A stretch of DNA of 64,000 nucleotides, taken from the NCBI GenBank assembly GCA_037074615.1, contig CM073537.1, positions 20,107,989-20,171,988 of the forward strand, read 5' to 3'. The stretch's first letter is position 1. Every line of letters begins with the position of its first letter. This DNA is from Leucaena leucocephala (Eukaryota > Streptophyta > Magnoliopsida > Fabales > Fabaceae). A program made the position numbers and the translations under genes. The notes under the pieces were generated by a model that saw only the letters and a program-made list of their open reading frames with translations, was not told the origin of the DNA and ran no database searches. Positions 1-13,826 of this stretch are shown here, piece by piece.

Positions 1-2719
1 CATGGAGGAAAATGACATGTTAAATTAGAGATTAATTTACACTTAAGGGTTACGTGGCAAGTGGACCTACCTGCTTAATATTGCATTATTTATTTGCCAT
101 TTGTACTCCGATGCATTGCATCAAACCATCCCTCTTCCGTGGGATACATAAAATACTTTCCCTTTCAGAACTACTTGTTCGTTGGTGTTTGGTCCCCATA
201 TGATGGTCTAAACAATGCTGCATCATGTTTAAATAAAATATTGAAAAATATTGTCTACTAATCTAAGCCACCCAATATGCTTGGTGACGTTGTTGAAGGG
301 ATTAGTGATAAACCTAATCATTTATCAGACCCAAGCCTAGCAGATTTTATAAGAATTAGGTGAGTCCCCGTTGCATTAGTATTATAGTGGTGTGTTGATA
401 TATATGCTAATGGCATTTGATCTCGATTCTCGAGATTTGTAGTTGAAGAGAAAATGGAAATCATTCATTTACATGGAATCAATTCTAACTCATGGGAGAA
501 AATGGAGGAAGATATGATTTATTATAATTTTTTATTTTATATTAATTAGATTGTAGGTCATACGCTTTATAGAGATTATTCTAAAATAGGCTGTAATATT
601 GTTCGTGACTTACAAACAACAACACAACTTTTAATTAAATCTATGTTATATGTTGATGTTACTAATCTATTAATATCGGTACTGATCATTTGTGATTTTT
701 TATAGCATCTCTGGATAAAATAGTAATTTTTTTTATATAGCATAGATTTGACTAAAGTTCAAGTATTTGGGTGAAGAGTCGGTGACGAAGAAGAAGAAGA
801 AGGTAATAGGGGAGGGGAGGATAAAGGGGCAGGGAGCAAGAGAGGGACAGAATGAATGAGACATGATATGGCTTTCATTTTCAAAGAAAGGAACGGAAAA
901 CAGAACAGGTATCATGGATGGTGTACATACATGGCTCCAAAGTTGACCAGCCCCACCACTTTGCAATCTCACCCACCTCATTCCATTTTATTATGCACCA
1001 TGCTATTCATTCCTTCTTTATTTGACTTGTCCATTTTTCTTCTCTTCCTAATTTCCTATAGCATCCTTTTTTTGGGGCCAGTAATTTCCTTTAGCATCAT
1101 AAATTCACATAACAAAGTACATATGTAGCTTGCTCCATTAGTCTCTAACAATTTCAATCACCTCGATTTAATCTCATGTCAGGACCAAATCCCTGTTTCG
1201 ATATCCTTCAAAATTAATTTTAAAGGATAAAACCGTGGTTTCTTAAGAATTTATCCAAATAGCTATATTTTGATTAAATTAATCATGAGACTCTTAGCCA
1301 TGTTTCTCATCAGCAACTCCCACATACTTTGGGTGCGCTTGGATTAGCATTTGTTAAAATATAGCTTATAAACCATGATTTAATCAAAATAAGGCCTTTG
1401 GATAAAACTTTTAGAAAAATATAATTGAAAAGCAGGTAACAGTAGTTTATGAGATAATTGTGATTTTAAGTTCTAATTCATTTTGACATATATATTGAGT
1501 ATTTGGATATTTTCTACTAAAACTATAGTTTTATCTTATTTTTAATTCTTTTTTTTTAATATTAGTCAAGATCAATTATAACCAAACTCAAATCTAAACA
1601 CACTCCGAAATAATGTATTTCTTAGAATAATGATTTATTCTGTTTTATTTGAGGAGGGAGAAGTGACATTTAAAAGTAAGGAGACGGAGAAGCAAACACA
1701 ACCTACTCCATACGTTGTAGGGTAGGGCAAATAATAATATACTCAGCGAAGTTGGGTCCACGCAGGTGATGGCTACCGCTGCGCACGTTCCTCTTTTTGA
1801 AAGAAATATACTACATACACACAAGTTGGGACTACGGAGAAAGTATTACGTGAAAATGATAAGAGTTCTGTTTACGTGTGTACGCGCGTGTGTCAGGTTC
1901 ATGCATGCTTTCAGGTCTCCAACTCACCCACGAGACCCTGCTCCTCCACAAGCATAAATTTTACTCATTTTAATTAATTAATAATGCTCATCATGGTCAT
2001 TTTCTGCTCTGTTTAACACACTTGCACTTTATTTCATTAGCTTCATTATTATTAGTTATCATAATATAAAAATCCATAACAACAATTCTATCCAATAGCT
2101 GTCCCCTAAAGCAAAATCTCTCGTTAGTGATTAATAAAAATCTGAATTAATTTCAAAGCCCTTCCAATGACAAAAACGACAGATAAAACTCTCCGACAAC
2201 TTGTCAAATAATTGATAATACCAGCGATATTAATCCGGTGATCTGGTCCGTGGTCATGAATATTCTTCATTGATAATCATGTTTTTGAGAATCTAGCAGA
2301 GTCTGCATCTACAGGTCAGCAAAATTAGATTCTGTTGTCCAGAGAAATGATTTTTAGATGCATAAATAAACAATATACTTGGAAGCCTCCTCATCAAAGT
2401 AGAATTATGATGTTAGCTATTCAATTCCTGAACTGTGTTCCCCATTTCCAATTTTCTGATCATATGGATCGAGCCTTAACAAGCATGCGTGTTTCAGGTT
2501 TAAGAACATGACAATAGCAAGAAAGGAACTAATCTGTATACCATTTTCCTTATGGGAAGTTGTGTGTATAACATTCTCTACGCTGAAATATGCCGTCGGG
2601 GGAGTGGGAGCCAAAGAGTGATATGTGTGCTAATTCTAACAAGAATGAGAATGAACATAACAATTTAATTTGCCTCCGGTTTTTAACTTACAGCCTATAT
2701 ATGTTTGTCCTCACAGGAC
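1..2719. other. Intergenic region downstream of the ethylene receptor gene
   Basis: No protein-coding gene is visible on either strand. The short open frames here have no recognisable domain, no splice context and low-complexity composition. The stretch is AT-rich with scattered poly-A and poly-T. One MITE-like unit lies at 1331-1606. The final few hundred bases before 2720 are expected to hold the 3' untranslated region of the minus-strand ETR2 gene. Confidence 0.6.
1331..1606. repeat. MITE-like unit with imperfect terminal inverted repeats
   Basis: The left end reads GGGTGCGCTTGGATT. The right end, read on the opposite strand, is GGAGTGTGTTTAGATT, so the two form an imperfect inverted repeat (transitions plus one indel). 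The interior is AT-rich with no coding potential. I could not define a convincing target-site duplication, so the class is open; the GGGTGYG-type end fits a Tourist-like or hAT-like MITE. Confidence 0.35.
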
Positions 2720-5540
2720 CTAGCTTCTCGGCACCAGGATTCTCCTAAGCTCGCTGGCAATTCCTTGCAACAAAACTGGCTTCCGGATGACTCCGTTAAT
2801 GCCGGTTTGAACACATCTTTCCCACAGATCATCATCTCCACTCGCAGTCAAAGCGACGATCACGGGCCAGTTTCGGCTTCTATACTTCCGAATCCTAGTG
2901 GCAACTTCAAAGCCATCTAACTCAGGCATATGAAGATCCAAAAGAATAACTTGTATAGAGGACCCAGCCGGTCCAATGACAGCGAGGCATTCGAAGCCTG
3001 AAGAAACAGAAGTTACCACGCAACCAAGCTTCTGGAGCAATTTTTGGGTCACCGCTCTATTTACATCATCACTTTCGGCCAACAAGACATGCATGCCTCT
3101 GAACAAAGAATTAGAATTTGTAAGCTCCGAAGATTCTCCCGGTTCAGAGATGGATATAGCTATAGAAGATCGCAATTGAAACCGAAGAACAAGGGCCATG
3201 CTTTGAGGAAAACCTTGAGTATTTGATAGTAACCATATGTTCCCTTGCATCATCTGCCAATAATATAACAGGAAAAAAAAATTACAAAACCAAGAGGAGA
3301 AAAATATTCTAACACAGTAACTGCTAGCTAACAATTCCAAGATGTATACCCATAAACAATTTAAAAGTCTTCCAACAAATCCCTGCCAAAACTGTCAAAA
3401 GCATACCACAATAAGAATAATCTTTACACCAACTGCTCATGAAGTTGAAGAACATAAGACATGGTCACTCAAAAAGAGAACATAAGACACTGAGATCTAA
3501 AGCACGACTCTCATAGAAAGGAAGAACCAGGCCCGAAATTCTACCTTGAGTGGAGTAACTAATCAAAGACATTAACAAGAAAAATAAAGCTACTGAATAT
3601 GCAATCTAAAGTACTAAATTTGACCTTACCCATCTAATCCCAGGTGCTGGGTCCAAAACATCTCAAATATGTTCTAAAGTATTGCAACATTGATTCAAAA
3701 AATATGAGTAAATCGATGTATCTAATATCTGCGCTTGTACACACATATAAGACTTTACTTATATTTATAAGAAACACCAGTTTATGACCCTCACCTGAGC
3801 TACCCTCTTGCAAACGCTGAAGCTCAATCTGCCCTCACCTCTATCACTGCCACTGGCATACTTCCTACCACCAAGCTGTCCTAAAGAAAATGAGTTCTCC
3901 AATTCAGAATTACTGATTTTGATCCCTATCTCAAATCTAATATATACATCCCCGCTAGACGAACTTGGTCTCCAGGTTGTCCACCCCTGTTCATTCCTTC
4001 CCAGACTTCCACTTTCTGCAATAACCCGAAGTACAAGAACCCCTCCCCCATGGTTACCATCCAGTAGGTTCCCAACCATATGCAAAATCACCTGAAAGAC
4101 CCTCCTCTCATCACCCATGACATTGTCAGGCAACGACCTGTCGACCTCCACCATAAAACCAAAACCCTTATAGACACACATGCACTTGGCAAGGCAAGCT
4201 GCCTCTTTTATCAGGGCATGTAAGCCAAAAGATCTCATCTCCACCGGAAACCTTCCATCATCCTTCACAGAAATATCCATGGCATCATTAATGAGGTTCG
4301 AAAGAACGTTACTGGTCCTAAACATGGCATCCACAATGAGTTTTTGTTCACTTTTCAAATTCTCATCTCCCATCATTGACAGCAAGCCCAAAATTGAGTA
4401 CATTGGCCTTCTCATTCCATCCCCCATGACCTTCTGAAATGAGTTTCTTGCCTGACTCGCCATCATTGCATTCGTTTTTGCTTGTTGCAAAGCTCGGTTT
4501 TGCTCCTCCAACTTCTCTCTCATAAGTTGGGACTCTTCAAGAATTGCAGCATGAGATAGAGCTACAGCTACCTGATCAGCTACCACCTTAATAATCTCTA
4601 GCTCATAATCACTCCAAGATCTAGGTTCTCCGCCAGGAAGAATTAAAACCAGTATTGCATAGCAAGCCTCAGTTAGTTCAGGTGTCCCCCTTTTAAAATT
4701 GCAAACCCCAAGCATTGGCATTCGAATAGCGGCTAGGGGTCCTACCTCATCTGAAACTCCACTGCTGGCGGCAGCAAGAGCTGAGTCAGGGCTAAGAATA
4801 TTTATGCCATCACTTCCTTTGATTTTTACAACATCTGGATCAGTAATAGGTACAGAGAAATTTAAATTCCTCCCATTTAATTCATGAGTAAGGTTCATTT
4901 CTGATTTATCAACATTAGGCATCCAAACTGCACAATTCTGTAAACCCAGCGTTTTAGACAGCTCAACCAGGGTGGTATACAGAATTGTATGCCTATCAAG
5001 TGACTTACGAATCTCCTGGGTAAGCATTCTTACATGCCTTGCAGCCTCCTTTTGTTTCATTATAAGACCAACCTCTCGCCCAAGATCCCAAGTCTTTTTC
5101 TTCAGCATGAATTCTCTGACCTTCACTTTGAGAAGCAAGGGAATCAGAGTAATGAGCGTAATGGCAGTGGCACATGATACCAAGGCAGTGAGAATTTTGA
5201 AGACAGTAAGTGCCACCATGAGTTGGAATGAGTGGGGACCATAAGTCCAGCCATTTAGCATGTGTGTCATTCCACATAGTACAATGAAGGCAATGAATTG
5301 AAAAAGCACCCATTTGAATGGGACGTTGGAGCAACTGATGAAGTAAAGCAGTTCTATTGGGATGGAAAAATAGGCCACAGCAATCAGGAAATCACTGACT
5401 CTCTGGCACTCCAGAATGCCCTCAATAGTCCACAGGTTGGCCTCATCATCACAGTTACATCTGGGGAATTCATTATCCGATGCAGACACACACATAAGGA
5501 GCGAGGAAATCAAAAGTCCTGATACTACCCTTCTTAACAT
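2720..5540 (-). CDS. ETR2: Ethylene receptor, subfamily 2, ETR2 type (2 coding exons)
   Basis: Membrane receptor of the ER that binds ethylene through a copper cofactor and represses the response when unbound. Exon 1 is 5540-3795 and exon 2 is 3253-2720; the intron has GT..AG borders at a codon boundary, giving 759 residues (Arabidopsis ETR2 about 773). An extra N-terminal hydrophobic segment (about 6-19) marks subfamily 2. CNC (Cys28, Cys30), Asp50, Cys89 and His93 match the dimer and copper/ethylene-binding positions of ETR1. A GAF domain (about 180-330) follows three membrane helices, then a degenerate histidine-kinase region with Asp374 (VMGDGMRRP) where an active kinase has its phospho-His. 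The receiver (about 635-755) keeps acidic residues 642-645, phospho-acceptor Asp688, Thr718 and Lys740. The stretch from KVKVREFMLKKK to TLGLQNCAVWMPN matches ETR2 better than EIN4. Its neighbours URO and SUP support ETR2. The start is the first ATG after a probable leader intron. Confidence 0.93.
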
Positions 5541-5616
5541 TGATCCAGAACGTTACTTATTCAACCCATCTAAAGATATAGATAAAACCAGTCCCTCGCC
5601 CCAGCTGATAACCAAG

Positions 5617-5679
5617 TTAGACAACACGAGAAAGGCCTACAGCAATTTTTACTTCTAACTCCCAGCCGTCAATTTTCAT
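5617..5679 (-). promoter_or_regulatory. Upstream ORF in the ETR2 leader (20 codons)
   Basis: An ATG three bases inside the probable second leader exon opens a 20-codon frame (MKIDGWELEV...) ending in TAA at 5617, 76 bases before the ETR2 start codon. If the leader is spliced as proposed, ribosomes meet this uORF first. Whether it is translated or lowers receptor expression is inference. Confidence 0.4.
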
Positions 5680-5682
5680 GTC

Positions 5683-6131
5683 CTGTGAGAAAAGTTCAAC
5701 AAAATTTAGAACTAGGATAGATATTAGATCCGACCAAATATGAACAGAAACAATATGAGAGACCCAGCAATACAAGCATCTAAACAACCAAAAATTATTT
5801 CCCCAAATTTTGTGATCCGAGCTATTTCCATTATGTGATTTCAGCTCCAACCTTCATCCAATCTTACATAAAGTTTAGGTGGAGGGGGAAGAAATGGCGC
5901 ATCAACAGTGCCACTGAAGAGGACATTTTTCTCAACCAAAATAACATTTTAAGAAAAATTATAAAAGAAATACAACAATTAAATTATCTAAGCTATGCTA
6001 CCCCTATCGACTGTCGCACGAGAGGCGAAGCCAAGAAAATCATTAAAAAGAAAAACAAAACAAAAACGAAACCCACCAGCCTTCACCTTCCAAAAAAAAA
6101 CCAGTAATGCAAGCTAAAACTGAAATTTTAC
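5683..6131 (-). other. Probable 5'UTR intron of ETR2
   Basis: On the minus strand the donor TTTGCAG|GTAAAATT lies at 6132/6131 and the acceptor TTTTCTCACAG|GACATG at 5683/5682, a 449-base intron rich in T near its 3' end. Leader introns are, to my knowledge, common in ethylene receptor genes. No transcript evidence is available here. Confidence 0.45.
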
Positions 6132-6740
6132 CTGCAAAAAAAACCACTGTAGTAAAGAAACTGCAGTTCAATATTCAACTCTCATATCAGATCTTAACCT
6201 CGCCCACGAGAGACTTTACGCTGCTCAAGATACGTTACAAACAATGCTACAAGTGCAACCCTCTGACCACCTCCATTGGGAAGAATAGAAACGAAACCCA
6301 CTTAATAAAGCAACAAATTAAAGTATGAATTAGAAAGAACCCAGCTAATGGGAACAAATCCACCAAACTGTCGCCCTGTAAATCGATGCAAAAGACGCAG
6401 GAAGAGAAACTGGGCACGTCCCCTTCGATTAGAAGTCTTGCGCAGGAAGAAGGCACGGAGTAATTTGCAGGAAACAGTGGATTCCTATCCGTATCTTATA
6501 AATTTCTCCGCTTCGGTGAATGTATGAATTTTCCAGTGCCAAGCAAAAACCATAAATGGAAAGGAGAAAACGAGAGGAAAAGAGGGAGAGCCCCGTTGTT
6601 TCGTGGGAGGGAGGGAGTTGGAATTGGAAATAAAGAAAGACGAGAGAGAGAGAGAGCGGGGAAGGAGGGAGAGGGCCCACATGGTTACATGAAGGGAACT
6701 TAGACGCTCTTTTGAACCAAAACGTCCTCGTCACGCCCAA
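6132..6740 (-). promoter_or_regulatory. ETR2 leader and core promoter region
   Basis: Upstream of the proposed leader intron the minus strand is pyrimidine-rich, with a CT microsatellite at about 6639-6656 within a longer C/T tract (about 6590-6672). Such tracts are typical of plant 5' leaders and core promoters. No clear TATA box was found. The transcription start is probably near 6650-6700, which is inference. Confidence 0.3.
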
Positions 6741-9700
6741 AAAGATTTGTTTTATTTTCTCTCAGACGTTTCTTTCTTTATTTCTTTTCCATTAATTTTT
6801 TCTTCATAAGCAATTATTAAATTCCTTCAATTCCATGTTCAATGTTCCATCTTCTCGTGTCAGATATCAGAACTCCAGACCTCTCTCTCACTAAATTATA
6901 TTCTTTTCAAATTTAAAAATTAGCTGCCACGTGTGGCATGTATCCGCGATCAAGTGAAATTTTTGGATCAATTAATACAGTGATGAAATTATAATTTGTC
7001 TTTTATATATTAAAAATTGATCAAATTTAATTATAATAATTATATGAATGATCATAACTTCAGTATTATTTTTGTGATATTTGTTAAGAAATTACTTAGT
7101 GTGTTCATATGATCAATTCTAATTTGTTTGCTTTATAAGTTTGATACGCCATTCTTGAATATTACTAATAATTTTATTGATAAATTTAGAAAATATGTAT
7201 GTGAAAACCTTTTTTATCAGAAAAAAAAAACACTAAGGAATAATTTGTTTGAAAAACCGCCTCAAGACTTCAATTCCGAGGCCCCAATTTTAGCAGGCTT
7301 TGCCTAAATGGTCTAAGTGGTCCAATAACCACCACATACCTAATCATCAACATATATATATATATATCATAATAAAATTTACAGAAATATGAATCATGAT
7401 GGAAAGTGAAAGTAGAATAAAATCATATTCTTATAAAGCCTCAACTCATTATTTTTACATGAAAATTCATTTTTTTTCAGAACCAACACAAAATTTAGAA
7501 GAAGATTGGTCTGTTAACTAGTTGAAAAATGATAAAGCAACAATTACATTAACAATTTATAATTAGTGAAATAATAATTTCTATCTATTATACTTATACA
7601 TAATATGTTACTTTACATTTACATTTAATAAGAAGAAAATAATGTGATAATAAAGATTGAATAAATAGTTATTATAGTTTTATCAGAATTGGGATAAAAG
7701 GTATTCACTCCCTTGAACAAAAAAATTATTTTAATTCTAAATATAAGATTTTAATTAATTTTATTTTTTTAAATTTTTAATCTTTTTAAAATATCCATAT
7801 TGATTATACATATTAAAAAAAATATTATGATTAAATATAATATTTTTATAAAAATTAACATATTTATTATAAAGAATCAATTTTTAACTAATTTTTTTAA
7901 CATATACAAATTAATTATATGGTACTTGTACTGCGGATAGAAAGGGGTATATATAACAAAGTTAATTAGTGTGAGGGCGAAGAAGAGCGAAAAAGGGTTT
8001 GAATATCTGATGAGATGTGATGAGGAAGCGAGCATGCATGTATGCGTAGGACATCCCACCTAGTGTTTAGGCGACACTCTGTCTTCAAGACATGATCATA
8101 GCGACGTTCTCTCTCTGTTTGTTTGTTTGTTTGTTTTGTAAACGCATGCCTTGTTTCCTTGGCGGATTCGATTTAATAGAATATATTTATTTCAAAGAAA
8201 AAAAGAAATTGACCATGGAGAGAGTACTGAAACAATGTTTATAAAAAGCCTCATTTTTAAATTAAATATATGTTTTTGTGGGTGTTTAGTAGTTTAGTAT
8301 GGTATAACATAAGAGTGAACTATTTTTAGATACTGGTAGATACATCATTTTTTTAATAATTAAAATAATCCGATTGTTTATAAAACTATGTATGAAATTA
8401 TTGATTTGATATTATCCGTTTTTATAATGATAATAATTTTACAATGACGCCAAAGGCCATTGAAGGGGTCAATCCTCAATATGCGCGATGGCTAAACCAA
8501 AAATGCCGTAATTATGACAACTAGAAGTTTGGCAGATATTTTTCCAAATGGGTCAAAATTCAACGTATAGTTTCTCCTTTGATCATTTTCTTTGGGCCAA
8601 CGCAGAGATGTAAATAAAAAAAAAAAAAAAAGATTTTGTTCCCCAAAGTCTTTGCCATATTCAAATATTTTTAAAACAGACACGTAATATAAGATTATAA
8701 ACTATGGAAAATTAAATAAATCATAGAAATACCCACGTACCAGAAAATTAAAATAATGGTAAATTATTTTGATTTAATTATATTTATGACGTTTTAATAT
8801 TTTTATCTATTATAAAGTATTTTAAATTAATGAAATTTATATTTCTCAGAGTTATTACACGTAATCCATTGATGGGGATAATCTAATTTCGTGGTTATCA
8901 ATAAAATGTGGAACCCATCAACTTGACATTTGCGGTATTTGGAGTACGATTTTCATATGGTTGTCAATTCAAATATTATCGAAGTAAATCATTAATCATG
9001 TAGAAAGAAGAAAATCCAATTCAGTCGTGTGTTATATATATTAGTTTCCAAAAGCTTTATTAGATGTATACACTATTATGTGGAAATTAAAAACCCCACT
9101 TCACGAACACGGACATAAAATGAACAATATTTTGTAGGTTCGGCAATAATTTGTGAATGTATAAAATACAAAAATTCAATATATTAATAAATTATTTAAA
9201 ACCTACATATATTAGCTGATAAATATTTACATAAATTGTTAATTCTTTTTAAGATTTATTAGAAATGTATTACTTTATATCTTAAATATAAGAGTTAGTT
9301 AAAAATTTAAATTTATCATAATAAAATTTTTTAATCTATTTTATCCATTAATTTTATATTTTTCTAAACGTATGAATTATAGTTACATTGTATATGATTA
9401 TAAATAATTAAACTAATTTTTTAATACATAATATTATTAATTATCTGGCTCTTAGATTAAATTTTATAATTATATCACTTATCATCCAACAATATTTACT
9501 TTTATTTTAGGGTTTGTTTGGTTTAACTTGACAAGAAAAATATTGTTATGTTGTTATGTATGAATTATTCGTACAATTTAAACTCGATTCAAATGGCTTA
9601 AATAATTACAAGAGTTCACCTATGTGTTATCTATTCATCACATACAAATTAAGCAACATTCTTGATAAATCACGATTAAATATATAATGAGATCTGAAAG

Positions 9701-12700
9701 TAATCCATAATAAATAAACATTAATATTAGGATTCTTAATTAAGTATCTAAAGATTTGCATATTTTACTTCTTGGTTATGTGTCAAGACATAGTTACGTA
9801 ATGGAATACTTCATCCTCATAAGCTTGTTGAAATTGACCAGCTATTTGTAGAATCTTTGGCGCAAAACTATTAAAGTTCAATGAAACATACCGTATTCTT
9901 TTGAGAATGTATGTTCATCAGCTAGAAAAAAAGAAAGGAGAATAACTGTTTGTGATGATGAGCATCCAAATGGTAAAGATTCATCCAAAGTAATTAGCCA
10001 ACAGAATCGAGCGTTGAATGGTATGAATGAAGTGACAACTTTATATATATTAATAAAAAGCTGGCTTTTGAAAATGCTTTTGAAGAAATCTTGCTATTGA
10101 GGCCAAAAATAAAAAGTGAGCTTTACCCAAAGAGGACACATAAAAGGGAAGGAAGTGACTAAATAAAACAAAAGAAAAGAAGAAAAGGGAGAGAGGGATG
10201 ATAATTAGGGAAGGGATTAGTCAAAGTAAATAAAAGGATGCAATGGATCTGTCTCTAAATGCAAATTCCATGTATTGGGAATATATGGTCAATACCCTCT
10301 ATTCCTCTAAAGCTCCCCCTAGCACCGCCTATATGTTGAGAATTTATATACCTTTAATGTCCAACTAATTTTAGCCTCACATTCCATTAACTCGCTCTTT
10401 TTTTCATTATTATATAATTTTTTGGGTTTAATATGACCTCGCCTAGTTTTCATTTTTTAAAAAAGAAATCTTTTAAACAATCTAAAAAGGATTTATATAT
10501 ATATGTTGTTCATAGTGAAAAGCACTTTCGCTATTTAAATATAGAGTTTCAAATTTAACTTTGTATAAATACAATTTAAAAAAAAATACTATAAATTAAG
10601 TTTGACAGTATTTAAATATTACGTTGTTGGCAGATATACATATAAAAAAAAATTTATATTGTTTAAAAATTATAGTAAATGTCTTTTAAATTAAAAAAAA
10701 GAAAAAGAAAAAGAAAGACAAAGTCGATCGGAACATACCGATCCTATGCAACCTGGATTTAGTTCCAAGCTACTGGTGTTTTACAAGCCCAATTAATTAA
10801 ATCAAATAAAACTAAGGCACAGCTCACACCCTCGATATTAAAGTTAAAAATAGTTGAATATCCTACAATGATAAAATATTAAATTTATTGTCCATTACAA
10901 ACCATCAAATATCCCTGACTAATTAACCATAACCGCTAACAAATAATAATTATATATATAACTAAAGAAAAAAAAACTATAAGACAAATAAAAATGCAAA
11001 ATAATATAATTTTGAGTTATAGATTTTTAAAGAAAAATCTGTTCAAAATTTGTTCTGACCGATTTTTGCTTGGTTCTCCATTTAGTTCACTTTCTAGCCA
11101 GTTTTTGGGTTTTTCGGACCAGACTTACGATCGGTTTCCAATATGATCTAGTTTTGATAACACCGCTTAATACCTTGAATGATAGAAAATTATATGTATA
11201 TGTATTTATTTGTCATCAATTAATTTAGTAAAACACAAAAATAAAATATTTTCCCGATAAAACACACATATAACGATTTAATTAAAATATTAATAATAAC
11301 TATAACAAATTAAATTGTTTTTAAATTATACTCATCGAATATTTAATATAGGATATAATTAACTAATTTAATTATATTATAAAAATTAGTTAAGATAGTA
11401 CATTTTTTCTAAAATATTTAATAATATTCCTTAACTCCCTCTCCTTTTTTTTATTATTGTTGAAAGAGTATCGATAAAAATAATTTATAAAAAAATTAAT
11501 AAATATATAACATATATTTATCTTATATTTAGTATTAAAATTAATTTTATAATTAAATTTTATATTAAGCACATATTATAATTATAATTATAGTGCTAGT
11601 TTGTGATTTGTATGAGCTAACTATATATAATAACCTGTGCTGTTAATAATTTGAGAATAGTAAAAAAAAAATTATAAAATATACATTACCATGAGTGTCT
11701 GATGTTTGTGCGGGACATGGCTGCTAAAGGTAGAACATACTCTTCATAATTATTTGATTCCTACACCTGGGAATCACAATTCCTATAATAAATAATCTTG
11801 TTTAATTAATTTAACTCAGATACAAAATAACTCCTTCATGCTTTTCAAAATAGCTTCGGCTTAAGGTTATACATAAGGCTTAAAATTTTAAAAAGTTGTT
11901 AAAAATTTTAGATTGTACGTAATTTAATTTAATGGTATCTGACTATGATATTTTTGTTAATAAAGGGTGAAATAATGTAAAAATAACAATTCATATAAAA
12001 TTAAAACATTTTAAAATAAAATCAAAATTTTATAATTTTGATTAGTTAAGCAACGCTATAGCTTGCAGAAGTTTTTTTTTTAAAAAAAAAAAAAAAACTT
12101 TACTGCTGGTTGTCACATTCATCAGACCGATAATTACCTCCCATAAAAGAGCGTGTTTTACGAGGAACATTACTTTTCTATAATATTCCACATGCTTTTC
12201 AAAGCCTCTCACTTTCTTGTTCCTTCCTCCGTGTCAAAACAGCGGATGGCATTTCCACCCCCCCACTGTTTTTGACCTTTTCGCTCCTTCCTCCATTTTC
12301 CAAGCCATCATGGATCGCTTTCCCACAACCAAAAATAGTCATTAAAATACCAAAAAAAAAAATACATCATATAAAAATTCTAACAAATTATATTAGTTAT
12401 AAATAGCATAAGTTATCTTTCAAACATGATGAAGGTGTTTCTTTTCATCGCGTATGGGGCTGCTAACTGTCATCTCTCCTGGTTCAAATACGAAAATCTC
12501 AAAAGCTAGGTAGAAATAATTAAATTTTACACCTTCCTATTATTTTTGCCTTACACGCAACCCATCACATAAAATAAATTGTTTTTTCTTACAACAAAAT
12601 TTACGAGAAAATCCTTAAAAATTCGGGAAAAATGTCCTGAGCACAGAAAAAGCCAAGAGATGATCCATGGAATTTTTGTTCTCTCATATTTTTTGTGTCT

Positions 12701-13344
12701 AGCAGGCAAACAAAAGGATGTTTAATTAGTTATATGTTAACAGTGCATTACGAAATAACCACTTGGATTATTTTCTTAAAAAATACATCACAATGATATG
12801 ACGTAAATTATTTAGTTATAGCTATCTGCCTTTATTATTTTTTTAAATAGATTAAAAAATTAAATAAATTAATTAATTATAGTAAATATACAAGTTATTA
12901 GATATTTATGTAGATTAAAAAGTATATAATATATATTTATCTTAAAAGATTATATTTGACAATAATTAATTAATTTATTTAATTTTTTTATCCATTTAAA
13001 AAAATTAATTAACTCTTATATATATAATTATATAAATATATATATTTTCACAAAGTCCGTTGATAAGGAAAAAAGATATCATTCATCAGTGGGGATATGC
13101 TCGGAAATAGGACGATTAAAATTAGCAAGGTGTGGAATCTCGAGGAGGAGAGTGGCGCGAGGAACAATTTAGGAAAACAGAACAAATTAGAAACAAACGT
13201 GAACCTCTTTGTTTAAGTTATATGCATATATGAGGACGATGGCTAGCTTGCCCAAAGCAGTATTTTATTCTATTTTATTTTTTTGAATCTCAAATGATGT
13301 TTCCCTTGAATCTAGGGGTGCCATCCGCACCTAGATATTATATA

Positions 13345-13826
13345 TTTGGATAAATTTTTAAAAAATAGTTTAATTTTTTTAAATAATTCTAAATAAATAA
13401 GTGTTTGGATAGTTATTTTTAAAAAAAAAATTATAATTAAAAAATTAATAAAAAATATATAATTTTATTAAAAGTATGAGATAGGGGAAAGGGTAAAAAG
13501 GAGAGAAGAAATATGGTAAAAAAGATAGAAGAGATAAAAGAGATAGTAAAAAAGATAGATAAGAGAGAAGAGGGAAGAAATAATAAAAAAGATAAAAAAG
13601 AGAGAAGAGATAATGTATGATAAAAAGTAAGAATATAATAATAATTAAATATTTTATAAGCTCTTTTACTATTATAAAAACTATTTTGATTAACTTATTT
13701 AAAATTATAATTTAATTTAAAAACTCTTTTGATAAATATAATTATTTATTTTAAAAAAAATTTAAAGTAAATTTCACCCAATTTTTGTTTAAATTATAGG
13801 TTCTATAAAAATCAAACAGACCCATT
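13345..13826. repeat. AT-rich dispersed element, copy A
   Basis: This shares two recognisable blocks with other parts of the window. The block AAATAAATAAGTGTTTGGAT recurs in near-identical form near 26334. The stretch around 13600-13780 (AAAAGTAAGAATA, then ATAAGCTCTTTTACT) recurs near 25100-25230. It contains a purine-rich core of GAGA/AAGATA repeats. The right end resembles ...AAAATCAAACAGACCC, a typical MITE-like terminus. No coding capacity is seen. Confidence 0.5.

Noticed and set aside
733..1128. Overlapping open frames on both strands
   Set aside because: Low-complexity Phe/Ser/Pro-rich translations, no family resemblance.
2720..5540. Assignment of the receptor as EIN4
   Set aside because: The overall layout fits EIN4, but the transmembrane-to-GAF segment, the loss of the kinase His and the neighbouring URO and SUP genes all fit ETR2 better.
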